DNA from: Torymus aiolomorphi
Lineage: Eukaryota > Arthropoda > Insecta > Hymenoptera > Torymidae
Assembly: GCA_036365515.1 (NCBI GenBank)
Contig: CM070873.1
Span: 74,054,529 to 74,118,528, forward strand
Direction: 5' to 3'
DNA: 64,000 nucleotides
The translations under genes and the position numbers were made by a program. Shown piece after piece: positions 9,207 to 18,244 of this stretch. How positions within the stretch are numbered: position 1 is the stretch's first letter; each line of letters begins with the position of its first letter. Below the pieces are notes generated by a model. The model had not been told where the DNA came from. It ran no database searches and was given only the letters and a program-made list of their open reading frames with translations.

Positions 9207-9891
9207 ATGGAAGATTCATTGACTCTAACGCTTTCAGGCACATCATCAACACTAGAAGCACAGTATTTTCCACCAATCGAGCTATCGACAAACAAAAATT
9301 ACGTTTTAGGGCTTGTAGAACTTTTAACATTCAATTCAATCCCCAATATAGACAGTAATAATAATAAGTTTTACGTAGGAGGAAACGCTTTAACTTTACC
9401 AGTAGGAAGTTACGAAATTGAGGATATTGACAAATTCCTTCGTAAAGTTAGCCCACAACGATATTACTTTCAATTTAAAGCCAAATAATAATACTTTTCG
9501 CTGTACAATCAAGTGTAGCCTACCTATAGATTTTCGACCTGAAAATTCTCTTGGTCATCTACTGGGCTTCACCAGACGTGTTCTCGAACCGAACGTTGTT
9601 CATAATTCTGACTTACCTGTTACAATTCTCAAAATCAACGCTTTGAGAGTCGAGTGTAATATCACTTCGGGAGCATACATAAACGATAAAAAAGTACACA
9701 CGATACACGAGTTTTTTCCTGCAGTACCTCCAGGGTATAAAATCATCGAAGTTCCGTCACACGTCATTTATCTTCCGATTACCGTAAGGCGTATAGATCA
9801 TTTACAAGTACGCATCACCGATCAAGACGGAGATTTAGTAAATTTCCGCGGAGAAGTTATAACTATAAGATTGCATATTCGACAAGCATAA
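9207..9891 (+). pseudogene. Minor capsid (penton-like) protein, frameshifted
   Basis: The first frame (MEDSLTLTLSGTSST...GSYEIEDIDKFL) runs to a TAA at 9486..9488. The homologous continuation (ITFNLKPNNNTFRC...RITDQDGDLVNFRG) is in another frame from about 9455 to a TAA at 9889..9891. One small indel between about 9440 and 9460 explains both. The protein belongs to the Polinton/adintovirus capsid block. Its beta-rich character and place just before the major capsid gene fit the single jelly-roll vertex protein. That role comes from gene order and general recognition, not from structure. Confidence 0.7.
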
Positions 9892-9914
9892 TGGGAATCG
9901 TTTATAACAAAAAC

Positions 9915-9951
9915 TATATAAACAGAGAAATATGCGCTCCCCGCATCAGTC
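9915..9951 (+). promoter_or_regulatory. TATA box and initiator upstream of major capsid gene
   Basis: TATATAA at 9915..9921 and TCAGTC at 9946..9951, 31 bp apart. The initiator lies downstream of the ATG at 9932, so that ATG is unlikely to be used. A short open stretch ending at about 10040 (VLTRQSIQILKSLGLKV) lies between it and the capsid ORF and may be the relic of a small leader gene. Confidence 0.5.
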
Positions 9952-10067
9952 ATCAATCAACAGTGAAGGTGCTAACACGTCAGAGCATACAAATACTAAA
10001 AAGTCTAGGATTAAAAGTAGTACTTGGTGGAAGATAACTTGTATCATCTTTTGCTGCTTTCAACAAA

Positions 10068-11238
10068 ATGGAAGAACTCACCAGCCGTATACAGCATCAT
10101 TCAACAACAGCGATGAAATTCGCATATCTATTCAACATCAAGATTTATGTCTCTTACCTTCTCGCAGTGCTCTACATATCTGCGGACGATTGGTTAAAAC
10201 TAATAATACTCCCACTGAAAATACAAAACTTGTGAATAATGCCATTTGTCACTTGTTTGAAGAAATCAGATATGAGTTGAATGCCATTGAGATAGACAAG
10301 TGCAAAAATGTTGGCTTAACCACTCTCATGAAAGGTTGGGTATCACACAATCCCACTCAGAGTTTCATCATTGAAAATGCTGGATGGATCGATGTAGAAG
10401 AAAGACAGAATATTGTTGATAATGCTGGTTACTTCAATGTATCGATTCCATTGAGCCTAATTTTTGGCTTCGCAGAGGACTATCGTAAAATTGTAGTAAA
10501 CGCAAAGCCTGAACTCGTTCTCATGAGATCAAGAAACGACTTGAACGTTGTTGTACAAACAGCTACACGAGCAGATGAACAAGATGTTTATGAGGACTTT
10601 AAAATTGAATTAACTAGAATCGAATGGCTTATGCCATATGTAGTTGCATCAAACTCTAACAAAATTCGTCTACTAGATTTTGTAGGAAAAGATCGTCCTA
10701 TTGTCATAAGTTTTCGCACGTGGGAATTGTATGAGTATCCACTACTTCCGATTGCGTCGAGACAGGTGTGGACTGTTAAAACATCAAATCAACTTGAGAA
10801 ACCACGCTTTGTCATCTTAGGTTTTCAAACTACTCGAAAAGATCAGAAGGCAGCAAACGCTAGCCAATTTGATCACTGCAATCTTACAAATGTAAAACTC
10901 TTTCTCAATTCTCAGTCATATCCGTATGGGAATCTTAATCTGGATGTGAATCGTAATCAATTTGCCATGCTCTAAGATATGTACGCTAATTTTCAAAACT
11001 CTTACTATGGCAAAGATCCAGACCTATGTTGAAAAAGTCGGAATATCTCACTTACATACCGCTGATAGTGATAGATTGCTCAAAACAAAACAAGTCCTTA
11101 AAGAGCGCCCCTGTAGACATTCGTCTGGAATTTGAAGTAAAGGAAAATGTTCCCGCTGGAACTTCAGCCTACTGCTTGATCTTGCATGATCGCATAGTTC
11201 AATATAGTCCCGTAAGTGGAGCTGTGCAGAAACTTTAA
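10068..11238 (+). pseudogene. Major capsid protein, double jelly-roll type, broken
   Basis: The large frame (open 9932..10975) carries the DJR-like block: FNNSDEIRISIQHQDLC, SALHICGRLVK, IRYELNAIEIDKCKNVG, LTRIEWLMPYV and SFRTWELYEYPLLP. A TAA at 10973..10975 interrupts it. About 16 codons later a frameshift (about 11024) moves the rest to another frame (KKSEYLTYIPLIVIDCSKQ) ending in a TAA at 11236..11238. The likely start ATG at 10068 is out of frame with the body, so a further indel near the N-terminus is probable. Known role: hexon-equivalent shell protein. At least two inactivating lesions. Confidence 0.78.
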
Positions 11239-11272
11239 GGAATGGGGATATATTCAATAGCCTGTGAGAGCG

Positions 11273-11309
11273 CATAAAGGCAAAGAATCTTTCAGCTCCA
11301 TATCATTCG
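11273..11309 (+). promoter_or_regulatory. TATA-like box and initiator of the 11312 gene
   Basis: CATAAAGG at 11273..11280 and TCATTCG from 11304, 31 bp apart, immediately before ATG 11312. Same layout as at 7906, 9157, 9915 and 11983, with a weaker TATA. Confidence 0.45.
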
Positions 11310-11311
11310 TC

Positions 11312-11827
11312 ATGGACTACGCAGTGGATATGCAGGGCTTTAAAAAATCAGGCAATGATTACGTTCTGAAAGAGCTGGCTGCAGTATCCCTCAACGATGA
11401 CGATGAACCAGTTGTGCTCCTATTCAAGCCACCATTTCCCTGGCGAAGACTAATAGACAAGTATAAACGTGAAAATTTGTGGCTAGAACTTTGCTATCAT
11501 GGACTATCGTGGAATGGTGGTGACTATGATTATATTGAAATCGGAAAAATTCTTCAAGATCATTTGCGAGACGCCAAAAACATTTACGTCATTGGTGAGA
11601 TACAGAAGTTATGGTTGGAGCGTTTCAACTTTAAAGTTACCGATATCACCGAAATGGGCTATACATCTTTCAATCATCAAAGATCGGTGACTATATGTAC
11701 TAACCACAATGGAGCGTGCAAAACTAGTTGTGCCCGTTACAACGTAAAGCGTATTAAACAGTTTTACCTCAACGATTCCAACATGGAGTGGGAAGACGTT
11801 ATGGAATGGGAAGATATTGATGAATAA
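11312..11827 (+). CDS. Conserved Polinton protein of unknown role
   Basis: 171 codons, unbroken from ATG 11312 (MDYAVDMQGFKKSGNDYVLKE). That start was chosen over an upstream one because it follows the initiator. Conserved-looking blocks are PVVLLFKPPFPWRRL, LCYHGLSWNGGDYDY, a Cys/His-containing CTNHNGACKTSCARYNVKR, and an acidic tail (EWEDVMEWEDIDE). The opening strand with D-x-Q-G-F and the later H-G-L-S-W are reminiscent of RNase H-fold (DEDD-like) nucleases, but I do not see a full catalytic set. I recognise it as a recurrent neighbour of insect Polinton capsid genes. With the fibre-like gene it is one of the few intact ORFs left here. Confidence 0.6.
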   Translation: MDYAVDMQGFKKSGNDYVLKELAAVSLNDDDEPVVLLFKPPFPWRRLIDKYKRENLWLELCYHGLSWNGGDYDYIEIGKILQDHLRDAKNIYVIGEIQKLWLERFNFKVTDITEMGYTSFNHQRSVTICTNHNGACKTSCARYNVKRIKQFYLNDSNMEWEDVMEWEDIDE

Positions 11828-11880
11828 CAAAAAAAATGTTAAGGGTATTGGAGGGGTTGATAGACAGGTAGAACCTCACA

Positions 11881-11908
11881 GGATAGGAGCGAGGTGGGGC
11901 TCCTATCC
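11881..11908. terminator. Perfect 10-bp hairpin after the capsid block
   Basis: GGATAGGAGC (11881..11890), an 8-nt loop, then GCTCCTATCC (11899..11908). It lies 54 bp after the last stop codon. A weaker outer pairing of an AAATGTTAAGG segment (about 11833) with CCTTAAACATTT (about 11910) extends the fold. Likely an RNA 3'-end or insulating structure between convergent or tandem units; role inferred. Confidence 0.45.
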
Positions 11909-11982
11909 ACCTTAAACATTTTTTAATCATATAGCTGACCGCTAGGTGGCTACGGTGCTCTCGCAAGCAGACTGTCGGGGTT

Positions 11983-12100
11983 ATATAAGCGTAATGAGGT
12001 CGTTAGAGGCTTTCATTCACTAATAATGGGTCAAAGCCGCTCGACCGTTACTCCTGAGCAACAACAACTGATACAAAACGATAGAAAAAAGTCGCAGTGA
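11983..12100 (+). CDS. TATA/initiator promoter and a 24-codon ORF (possible truncated start of next Polinton gene)
   Basis: TATATAA at 11983, TCATTC at 12013 and ATG at 12026..12028. The ORF encodes MGQSRSTVTPEQQQLIQND.. and stops at TGA 12098..12100. Gly2 with Ser/Thr at 5-7 fits an N-myristoylation signal. The promoter layout is the same as in the four capsid-region promoters, so this was probably the 5' end of a real gene now cut short. No recognisable Polinton gene follows, so the element seems truncated here, and neither terminal inverted repeat is visible. Confidence 0.4.
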
Positions 12101-12109
12101 AAAAATTAT

Positions 12110-12830
12110 TCGGAAAAATTTTCGACAAATACCTATTCTTTGCCCGAGCAACAGGGTTATAAAAAGTTTTAAATATATTGTTGAGAAAGCTACCTGTGGA
12201 AAACGTGTTATGCAATAATCACAGATATGTATCGAATGTATGTGCTCTACGTAATGTATTGATGATTAAAACATGGATGCTTCAACAACATCGACATTCT
12301 GTGAATCGTTGGGTGCCATGTACATATAATCTAATGAATAATAAAGGCATATTTTTTAAAAATGAATTGTTAATTATTATTTTACCTTTTTTCATCATTA
12401 GTGGATTTCACTTATAAAGAAAAAAAGTTTTAAATATACTTATTTTACTGTTGTATTGCTAAATATACACTTTATTTGAAGTAAATAGTTATAATAATCT
12501 ATTTATTCACTTAGAAAAAAAAATCGGAATTCTAAGAGTTTTTCATAAGAGAACACGATAAATTTCGAGAAATCGAAAGATGATTTTTTAAAAAATGATT
12601 TAAAAGTTTTAAAATGCACTTTCTTTTGTTTTTTTCAATATGAAGAAATACTTTAAATTTACTATAAAAATTATTTCCATATAGTTTTTTGAGTGTGAAT
12701 TGTTTAATGAATAATGCTTAATATTATAAGACGGAAGAGTGTGGATAAGGAGAGCGCAATTGAAATACTCTCGAGTTCCAAGAATCGCGCGGTGTGAATA
12801 TCGGAACAAAGAGGAGGTGTGATAGATAAC
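12110..12830. other. AT-rich DNA with a dispersed repeat (12390..12620)
   Basis: No convincing gene. 12390..12620 matches the reverse complement of 51350..51590 over about 230 bp at a visually estimated 80-85% identity (shared TTTTTCATAAGAGAACACGA). It is an old dispersed repeat. Confidence 0.6.
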
Positions 12831-12838
12831 GCATGAGA

Positions 12839-13110
12839 GAGATTATAGCTTCGCTTGCATCATGCCCGCGCGCTCTATAAGACGCAAATTTAGATACGAG
12901 TATACATATGACTCGATAGCCGAGTGGATATGGTGCATGCTCAGTGATCTGGAGATCATGCGTTCGAATCCACCCTCCGGAGTTTTTTTTTCATATAAAA
13001 AATTATAATGTTTAGTATTATCCATAGTCGATAAAAAAGTAAATAAATTAATAGTTAACATTTATCCTGAGTCGGTAAAACAGTATTAATTAATAATAAT
13101 AATAATTTAC
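12839..13110 (+). repeat. tRNA-like (SINE-head-like) repeat, copy 1
   Basis: Contains GATAGCCGAGTGG (class-II-tRNA-like A box) near 12915 and CGTTCGAATCC (B box) near 12961, followed by CTCCGGAG and a T-run that could end Pol III transcription. The T-arm and acceptor stems do not pair, so this is not a functional tRNA. The whole block recurs 350 bp downstream. Confidence 0.6.
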
Positions 13111-13188
13111 CTACAGCGCAGGGTCTTACCAACAGGGAGCCGGCGTAAACCGCAAGGGGAGCGGGTGAGCCAGAAACGGGGGTGGGAA

Positions 13189-13450
13189 GAGATTATAGCT
13201 TCGTTTGCGTCATGCCCGCTCGCGCTATAAGACGCTTATTTAGATGGGAGTATACATATGACGCGATAGCCGAGTGGCTAAGGTGGCTGCTCAGTGATCT
13301 GAAGATCGTGAGTTCGAATCCACCCTCCGGAGTTTTTTTATTTCATAAAAAAATTATTTTGTCATTTAGTATATTACCATAGTCGATAACATTAAATAAA
13401 TTAATGAAATTATTTAGTATTATCCTGAGTCGGTAAAATAGAAATTATTA
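13189..13450 (+). repeat. tRNA-like (SINE-head-like) repeat, copy 2
   Basis: Second copy with the same 5' lead (GAGATTATAGCTTCG), A box (13266) and B box (13311), then T-run and a 3' part with CTGAGTCGGTAAAA. Period 350 bp. The anticodon-position triplets differ between copies (GGA-like versus GAA-like), and neither folds as a proper tRNA. Confidence 0.6.
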
Positions 13451-13489
13451 TAATTTACCTAGCGCAGGGTCTTACCAAGAGGGAGTCAG

Positions 13490-13812
13490 CCGGGGGGGGG
13501 GTGATCTAGAAACCGCAAGGGGTAAAACGGCAGGGGGAGGAGCCAGAAAACACAAGGGAGGGGGTGAGAGGCAAGGGGAGGGGGTGAGCCAGAAAACACA
13601 AGGGGAGGGGATGAGCCAGAAAACACAAGGGGAAGGGGTGAGCCAGAAACCACAAGGGGGAGGGGGTGAGAGGAAAAAGGGAGGGGGCGTGCCAGAAAAC
13701 ACAAGGGGAGGGGATGAGCCAGAAAACACAAGGGGAGGGGGTTGGGTTATTGGTGAAGGGGGCAAGGGGAGGGGGGGGTGTCGGGTTACTGAGCCAGAAC
13801 CATCCTGAGCCA
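13490..13812 (+). repeat. GC-skewed minisatellite (GAGCCAGAAAACACAAGGGG)
   Basis: About ten imperfect units of 26-30 bp built on GAGCCAGAAA(C/A)CACAAGGGGAGGGGG, ending with three short GAGCCAGAACCATCCT units. The first single unit is already present at the end of tRNA-like copy 1 (about 13150..13185), so the array grew from the repeat's own 3' tail. Proline-rich ORFs on the other strand are artefacts. Confidence 0.85.
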
Positions 13813-13829
13813 GAACCATCCTGAGCCAG

Positions 13830-15025
13830 AACCATCCCAGCTGTACTACTTTTAATATCTAATCGCAATATTTCTGTATTATTTCTAAAATTGCATTATT
13901 CAAACATATCTTATTTCGATCGCATTTTTCTAAAATTATTAACTTTTTTACGGAGTATAGTTGCTTTTCATGAAATACCAACAAGTTGATACGAACAATT
14001 GTAAGTGGTTATAATTTTAAATTGTAAATTTGGTAAAATCGGGTAGACCACCTTTCGTTTATATTCTAGTCGAACAAGAAGTAGGATGGTTTCTCTATAA
14101 TTCTCTATGCTGTATTAAATTTTGAAAAATAAGTAGAGGTTATAATATATATTGAGTATGTTGTCCATTATCTAAAACAAAAATGTTGTATTATTTTTTG
14201 TTAGTGTCTTTGCTTGTTAAGATGTTATTTCGTTTGTTTTAATAGCATTGCGAATTCTTGTATACTGATCCTATTCAAGTTTGTTCATATTTGGTTCTTT
14301 AATTGGCCATATCTTGTCTTGTCTTTTGAAAATTTTCATGATATTGAATTTATCGTAGCAATCTTTACATTTTAATTTTAATCTTGTATTTTTTACAAAT
14401 TCTTTAAAATGTTCTTTATAGTCCGGGAGCCCGACGTCCAAAAGTGCAAACATTTTATACAGCTTCATATTTTAGGATATGCATATTTGGCATGAACAGA
14501 AGCCAATCCTACAGTCGGCAAGCTGGGCACTGGGACATGTGACGCCCACGCACTCCAGATCGTGTCGTAAAATCGAGTATCTTGAAAGCATTTTATACAA
14601 TCTCAAACTGATAGCACGCGTTTATTATAATATTAATCACTCATACGCGATCGGCAGTGTACCAAATATGTCGAAAAATCGTATACCGTGCAACCATTTT
14701 ATACAGCTTAAAATCTACTGCATTCGCTTCCTTATTTATTAAACTAAAAGAAAAAAGTCGTCAGCTGTCATGGTTTTGGGACGCGTGCGTGCCGCGCCTG
14801 GATGCGCGAACGATTTAGTATAAGCTGAGCCGCCGTTCCCCAATCTGTATTTTATGTTGTTTAGTTGTAGGGAATTGACGAGCATTAATAATATATAAAG
14901 AATATTAGCTTTAAAGTCTTATAAATGGAAAAATGAAATATCAAAACTCTATAAATTGCTATAAAACGAAAAAGAATTAAATTTTACCAAAAAAGTATTT
15001 TCCCCAAAGATATAAGCAAAAACAA
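13830..15025. other. No gene recognised
   Basis: AT-rich sequence. A small minus frame (14271..14468) and a plus frame (14479..14742) are open, but neither shows a known motif. The phrase CATTTTATACA(A/G)CTT occurs near 14452 and 14695, with a related form near 14590, suggesting a decayed short repeat. Confidence 0.4.
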
Positions 15026-15031
15026 AAGAAA

Positions 15032-16112
15032 AAATGAAGATAATCCCTTGAAATTTTAACCACATATAGTCTTAAATTAGTGTAATAACTGGTTAAAATT
15101 TCAAGTTGATAAATAAAGTATTTTTGCAGAAATTAATTTATGAAATATAAAAAAGTTTTCTTTAATAACCATTGACAGAGTGAAGATATTTTAAATTTTA
15201 AAAAAGGAAAATATAGGTAATTTAAATGACTTTCAAGAAAAGTTTATTACATTATGTAATAATGGCTATAAGATATGAAAAAATCAAAAAAACTAAAAAT
15301 TCAAAATTCGTTTTTGGAAAATAATTTTTTTTCTAAAAAACAAATGAAGATAATCTCTTGAAATTTTAACCACATATAGTTTTCAATTAGTGTAATAACT
15401 GGTTATTTATTTCAAGTCGATAAATAAATTATTTTTTGAGAAATTAATTTATGAAATATAAAAAAGTTTTCCTTAATAACAATTGACAGAGTGAAGATAT
15501 TTTAAATTTTAAAAAAGGAAAATATAGGTAATTTAAATACCTTTCAAGATAAATTTATTATATTATGTAATAATGACTGTAAGATATGAAAAAATAAAAA
15601 AAAAATAAAAATTCAGAATCGTTTTTTAGTTATAAAACAAAAGAAAATAAATAAAAACTCAAATCCATCAAGGTACCTTTCTTTTCCCGCGAGACGAAGA
15701 GAATAAGCTTTACCCGACGAAAATCGGTCGATTCGTTTCGGAGATATGACGAGTTCAAATACACACACAGATACACACACACACACACACACAGACACAC
15801 ACGCACGCACGCACACCCACGCACACACACGCACACCCATGCACGCCCACGCACACACACACGCACACACACGCACACACACACACACGCGCGCGCGCAA
15901 CACACACACACACACCCATGCACACACACGCACACCCACGCACACCCGCGCACACACACACACACGCACACACGCACACTCACGAAAACAAAAATGATTA
16001 AAATCAACTAATATACACATATATCGCCTTAAAACATCTTTTTGAACATTTTTTTTCGAAAAATTTTTTCACCGTTACAAAGCTTCCTCTATGAGGAAGC
16101 AATATCCTCATA
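15032..16112 (-). repeat. Microsatellite-bearing repeat family, copy A (minus orientation)
   Basis: From its own 5' end (right side) it has a hairpin GCTTCCTC-TAT-GAGGAAGC at 16082..16100 followed by TTTGTAACG, a (CA/TG)n at 15761..15983, a CGGTCGATTCG / AATAAGCTT block, then two 310-bp tandem units (15032 and 15342). Copy B at 27686..28960 has the same order in plus orientation. Translations of the CA tract on either strand are artefacts. Confidence 0.7.
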
Positions 16113-16129
16113 TAGGTATACAGATCCGA

Positions 16130-16675
16130 AAAAAAAATTTTCTCAAAATCGACGGATCTCAACATAGCCTTAAAACTTTTTTTGTGAACATATTTGTCTC
16201 GAAAATTTTGTTGACCGATCCAAAGCTTCCTCTATGATGAAACAATTATATATGAATTTGAAAATATAGAAAATCAGCGTTCGTTCAAACAGGAATATAT
16301 TTCTAAGTAAGTTAAAATATTTTTGAAGTGATATATGAATTTAGCTAAATATAGATATCACGAAGATACATATAACGAAATAGCTGTTGTATTTGTTGGT
16401 GACTATGCGTTGCCTTCTGAGGAACGGGATACTTGTATCTATTCTATTTGATAAGCCAATTAATATTCCAATAATAAACATGTTGGTCCAATGACATATT
16501 CGTTAATTTTTTTAAGTGAGGTAAATCATCCAAACTCAAGTAACCATCTTTAAAATGAAATTTCTTTTTAGGTATTGGTGAATTACTGTTATCTTCTCCA
16601 TCTTTTCATCCGACATTTGCCTCTTTTCGCTCAAAATAGAAGATCGCTCAAAAATCTACAAAAAGGTTTCTTCAG
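16130..16675. other. No gene recognised
   Basis: AT-rich. A second, degenerate GCTTCCTC-type site occurs near 16223 (AAGCTTCCTCTATGATGAAAC), implying a nested or duplicated end of the same family. Confidence 0.4.
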
Positions 16676-16677
16676 AT

Positions 16678-16680
<3 letters not shown>

Positions 16681-16735
<55 letters not shown>
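16681..16735 (+). repeat. (CT)n microsatellite
   Basis: About 50 bp of nearly pure CT. The flanks repeat TCGCTCAAAAATC / TCGCTTAAAAATC on either side, suggesting a short direct repeat around the tract. Confidence 0.9.
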
Positions 16736-16736
<1 letters not shown>

Positions 16737-16819
16737 TCTTCACACAAATCGCTTAAAAATCGACAAAAACCTCGCACCGAAATGAAAGAACAAGTAAGCC
16801 CTTCGCCATCTTGAATTCT

Positions 16820-17055
16820 AGGAAAACTCTACCGTTACACTGACCACCGGTAAGCAGTGAACGCACATCAGTGTGCCAGCTATTGCGGTGGCACCTACGC
16901 GTTTCGGTAGCTTCTTCCTAGAACAACTGAACTTACACATTGTGGAAGTGTCCGTCACAAATACGAAGCATGATGAAGATCTACATGATATCTTGTCTTC
17001 AACTAATGATGAAGGTTTCACCTTCAACAAAATTACGTATTCGGATGTAGAGTAG
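16820..17055 (+). pseudogene. Unrecognised protein-coding fragment
   Basis: The plus frame reads about 75 residues (STVTLTTGKQ, in-frame TGA at 16858..16860, then VPAIAVAPTRFGSFFLEQLNLHIVEVSVTN.. to TAG 17053..17055). Composition is normal for a real protein, unlike the flanks, and the one internal stop suggests a processed or degraded copy. I do not recognise the family and no splice sites are obvious. Confidence 0.3.
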
Positions 17056-17059
17056 TGAA

Positions 17060-17645
17060 GAGTAGAATAATGTTTATTTCTGATTAAGGATCAGATATCC
17101 TAAATAACCAATGCCAAATAATACATAAGTATAGCGTATTTACAGAGAATTTAATAGTATAGGCGTCACGACTTATTACATAAAAAAGAGAGATTTCACA
17201 AGAACGCAAATGATGAGAAAAAATCGAAAATCTATAAAGTTTAATATCTCAGAAACTATATAGCGTAGAAGGCTAGGTTTAGCTCCTAGCCGAATCCATC
17301 TCAAATCGAACAGCCAGAGTATGCCTATCACACCGATACAAAATACAATAAAATTTTATTAATTCAATATAAACGGATATTTGTATATATGTAAAGTAAT
17401 ACAGATACACGCGCGTGCGCGTGCACACACACACGCTCACACGCGTAGGCAGAATATAGTATAGGTGATATACAGAATTATATGTGCGTGTTTGTATGAG
17501 CTTATTATCTACTTATATATTTGTACGCTAGATGGCGAACGTTGAGCTTAACATTTGCCAATAACTGACTGGTATTAGCTATATATAACTGTAGTATTTT
17601 TTAATACAATACACAGTTTTTTGAAATTTATTATATATCTCTATT
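17060..17645. other. No gene; short (CA)n near 17411
   Basis: AT-rich with a short degenerate CGCGTGCGCGTGCACACACA tract. Nothing else recognised. Confidence 0.4.
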
Positions 17646-17734
17646 ATATTAAAACAACCACTATGTCTGAGTATTTTTCAAAAGAGAGAATTAAATGTCC
17701 CAATTTCTTTGGGAGGCATTAGAAAGCCTACTAT

Positions 17735-18244
17735 CTATCGAATAAAACACGATTCAAGCATTTGGATGATCTTGTTCATCTACTGAAATGTCGCTATCCT
17801 AATTTACATTTGACACTGTCTACAAGTATATGTAACGATTGTTATAAGTTTGCTTTAAAATTGGTGGATGGCACTGACGATGAATTTGCCGATATCGTAG
17901 TCGATGTAGCAACTGAGAATGAAGTTCATCAAAGAAGTTTGTCTCTGTATCTATTGCGCAAATTATGATTTATTTGTTTATTTCTTACGAGCTTAATTAA
18001 TTTTAGAATGCGTAACGTCACAGAGTTGTATGAAAGTCGGTCACAAATAATAAATGCAACAATGTGTTCTGAGCCATCTGATTTATGTTATTTACAAGAA
18101 TGTAAAGTATGTCCAGGAATTAGGGGAATTACGTTTTATATTTTAAAACTGCAAGATGTAGAAGGCACAGAAGAAATTACATATGCTTTGTGGGATAATG
18201 GAAACTTGATTAAAAAACACTATCAATTTCAACATCCTAGATAA
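17735..18244 (+). CDS. Unrecognised Cys-rich coding pair, probably mobile-element derived
   Basis: Two short frames follow one another. 17762..17968 has HLDDLVHLLKCRYPNLHL then ICNDCYKFALKL. 18008..18244 has CYLQECKVCPGI then FYILKL..ITYALWDNGNLIKK. The gap ends in TTAATTTTAG, which could be an intron acceptor, but no clear donor is seen. CxxC and CxxxxCxxCP patterns suggest zinc binding. Similar Cys motifs occur in unnamed repetitive insect proteins, so I infer a transposon-associated gene. It ends at the same base region where the Gypsy relic begins. Confidence 0.35.

Noticed and set aside
9932..10067. Use of ATG 9932 as start of the major capsid protein
   Set aside because: It lies upstream of the initiator at 9946, and the first 45 residues are unlike a capsid N-terminus.
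12911..12982. Genuine tRNA-Ser gene
   Set aside because: A and B boxes are present, but the acceptor and T stems do not pair and the anticodon arm has no proper 7-nt loop; same for 13261..13331.
13472..13868. Proline-rich ORFs on the minus strand
   Set aside because: All frames are open because of the GC-skewed minisatellite.
15613..16020. Cys/Val- and His/Thr-rich ORFs
   Set aside because: Translation of the CA/TG tract on both strands.
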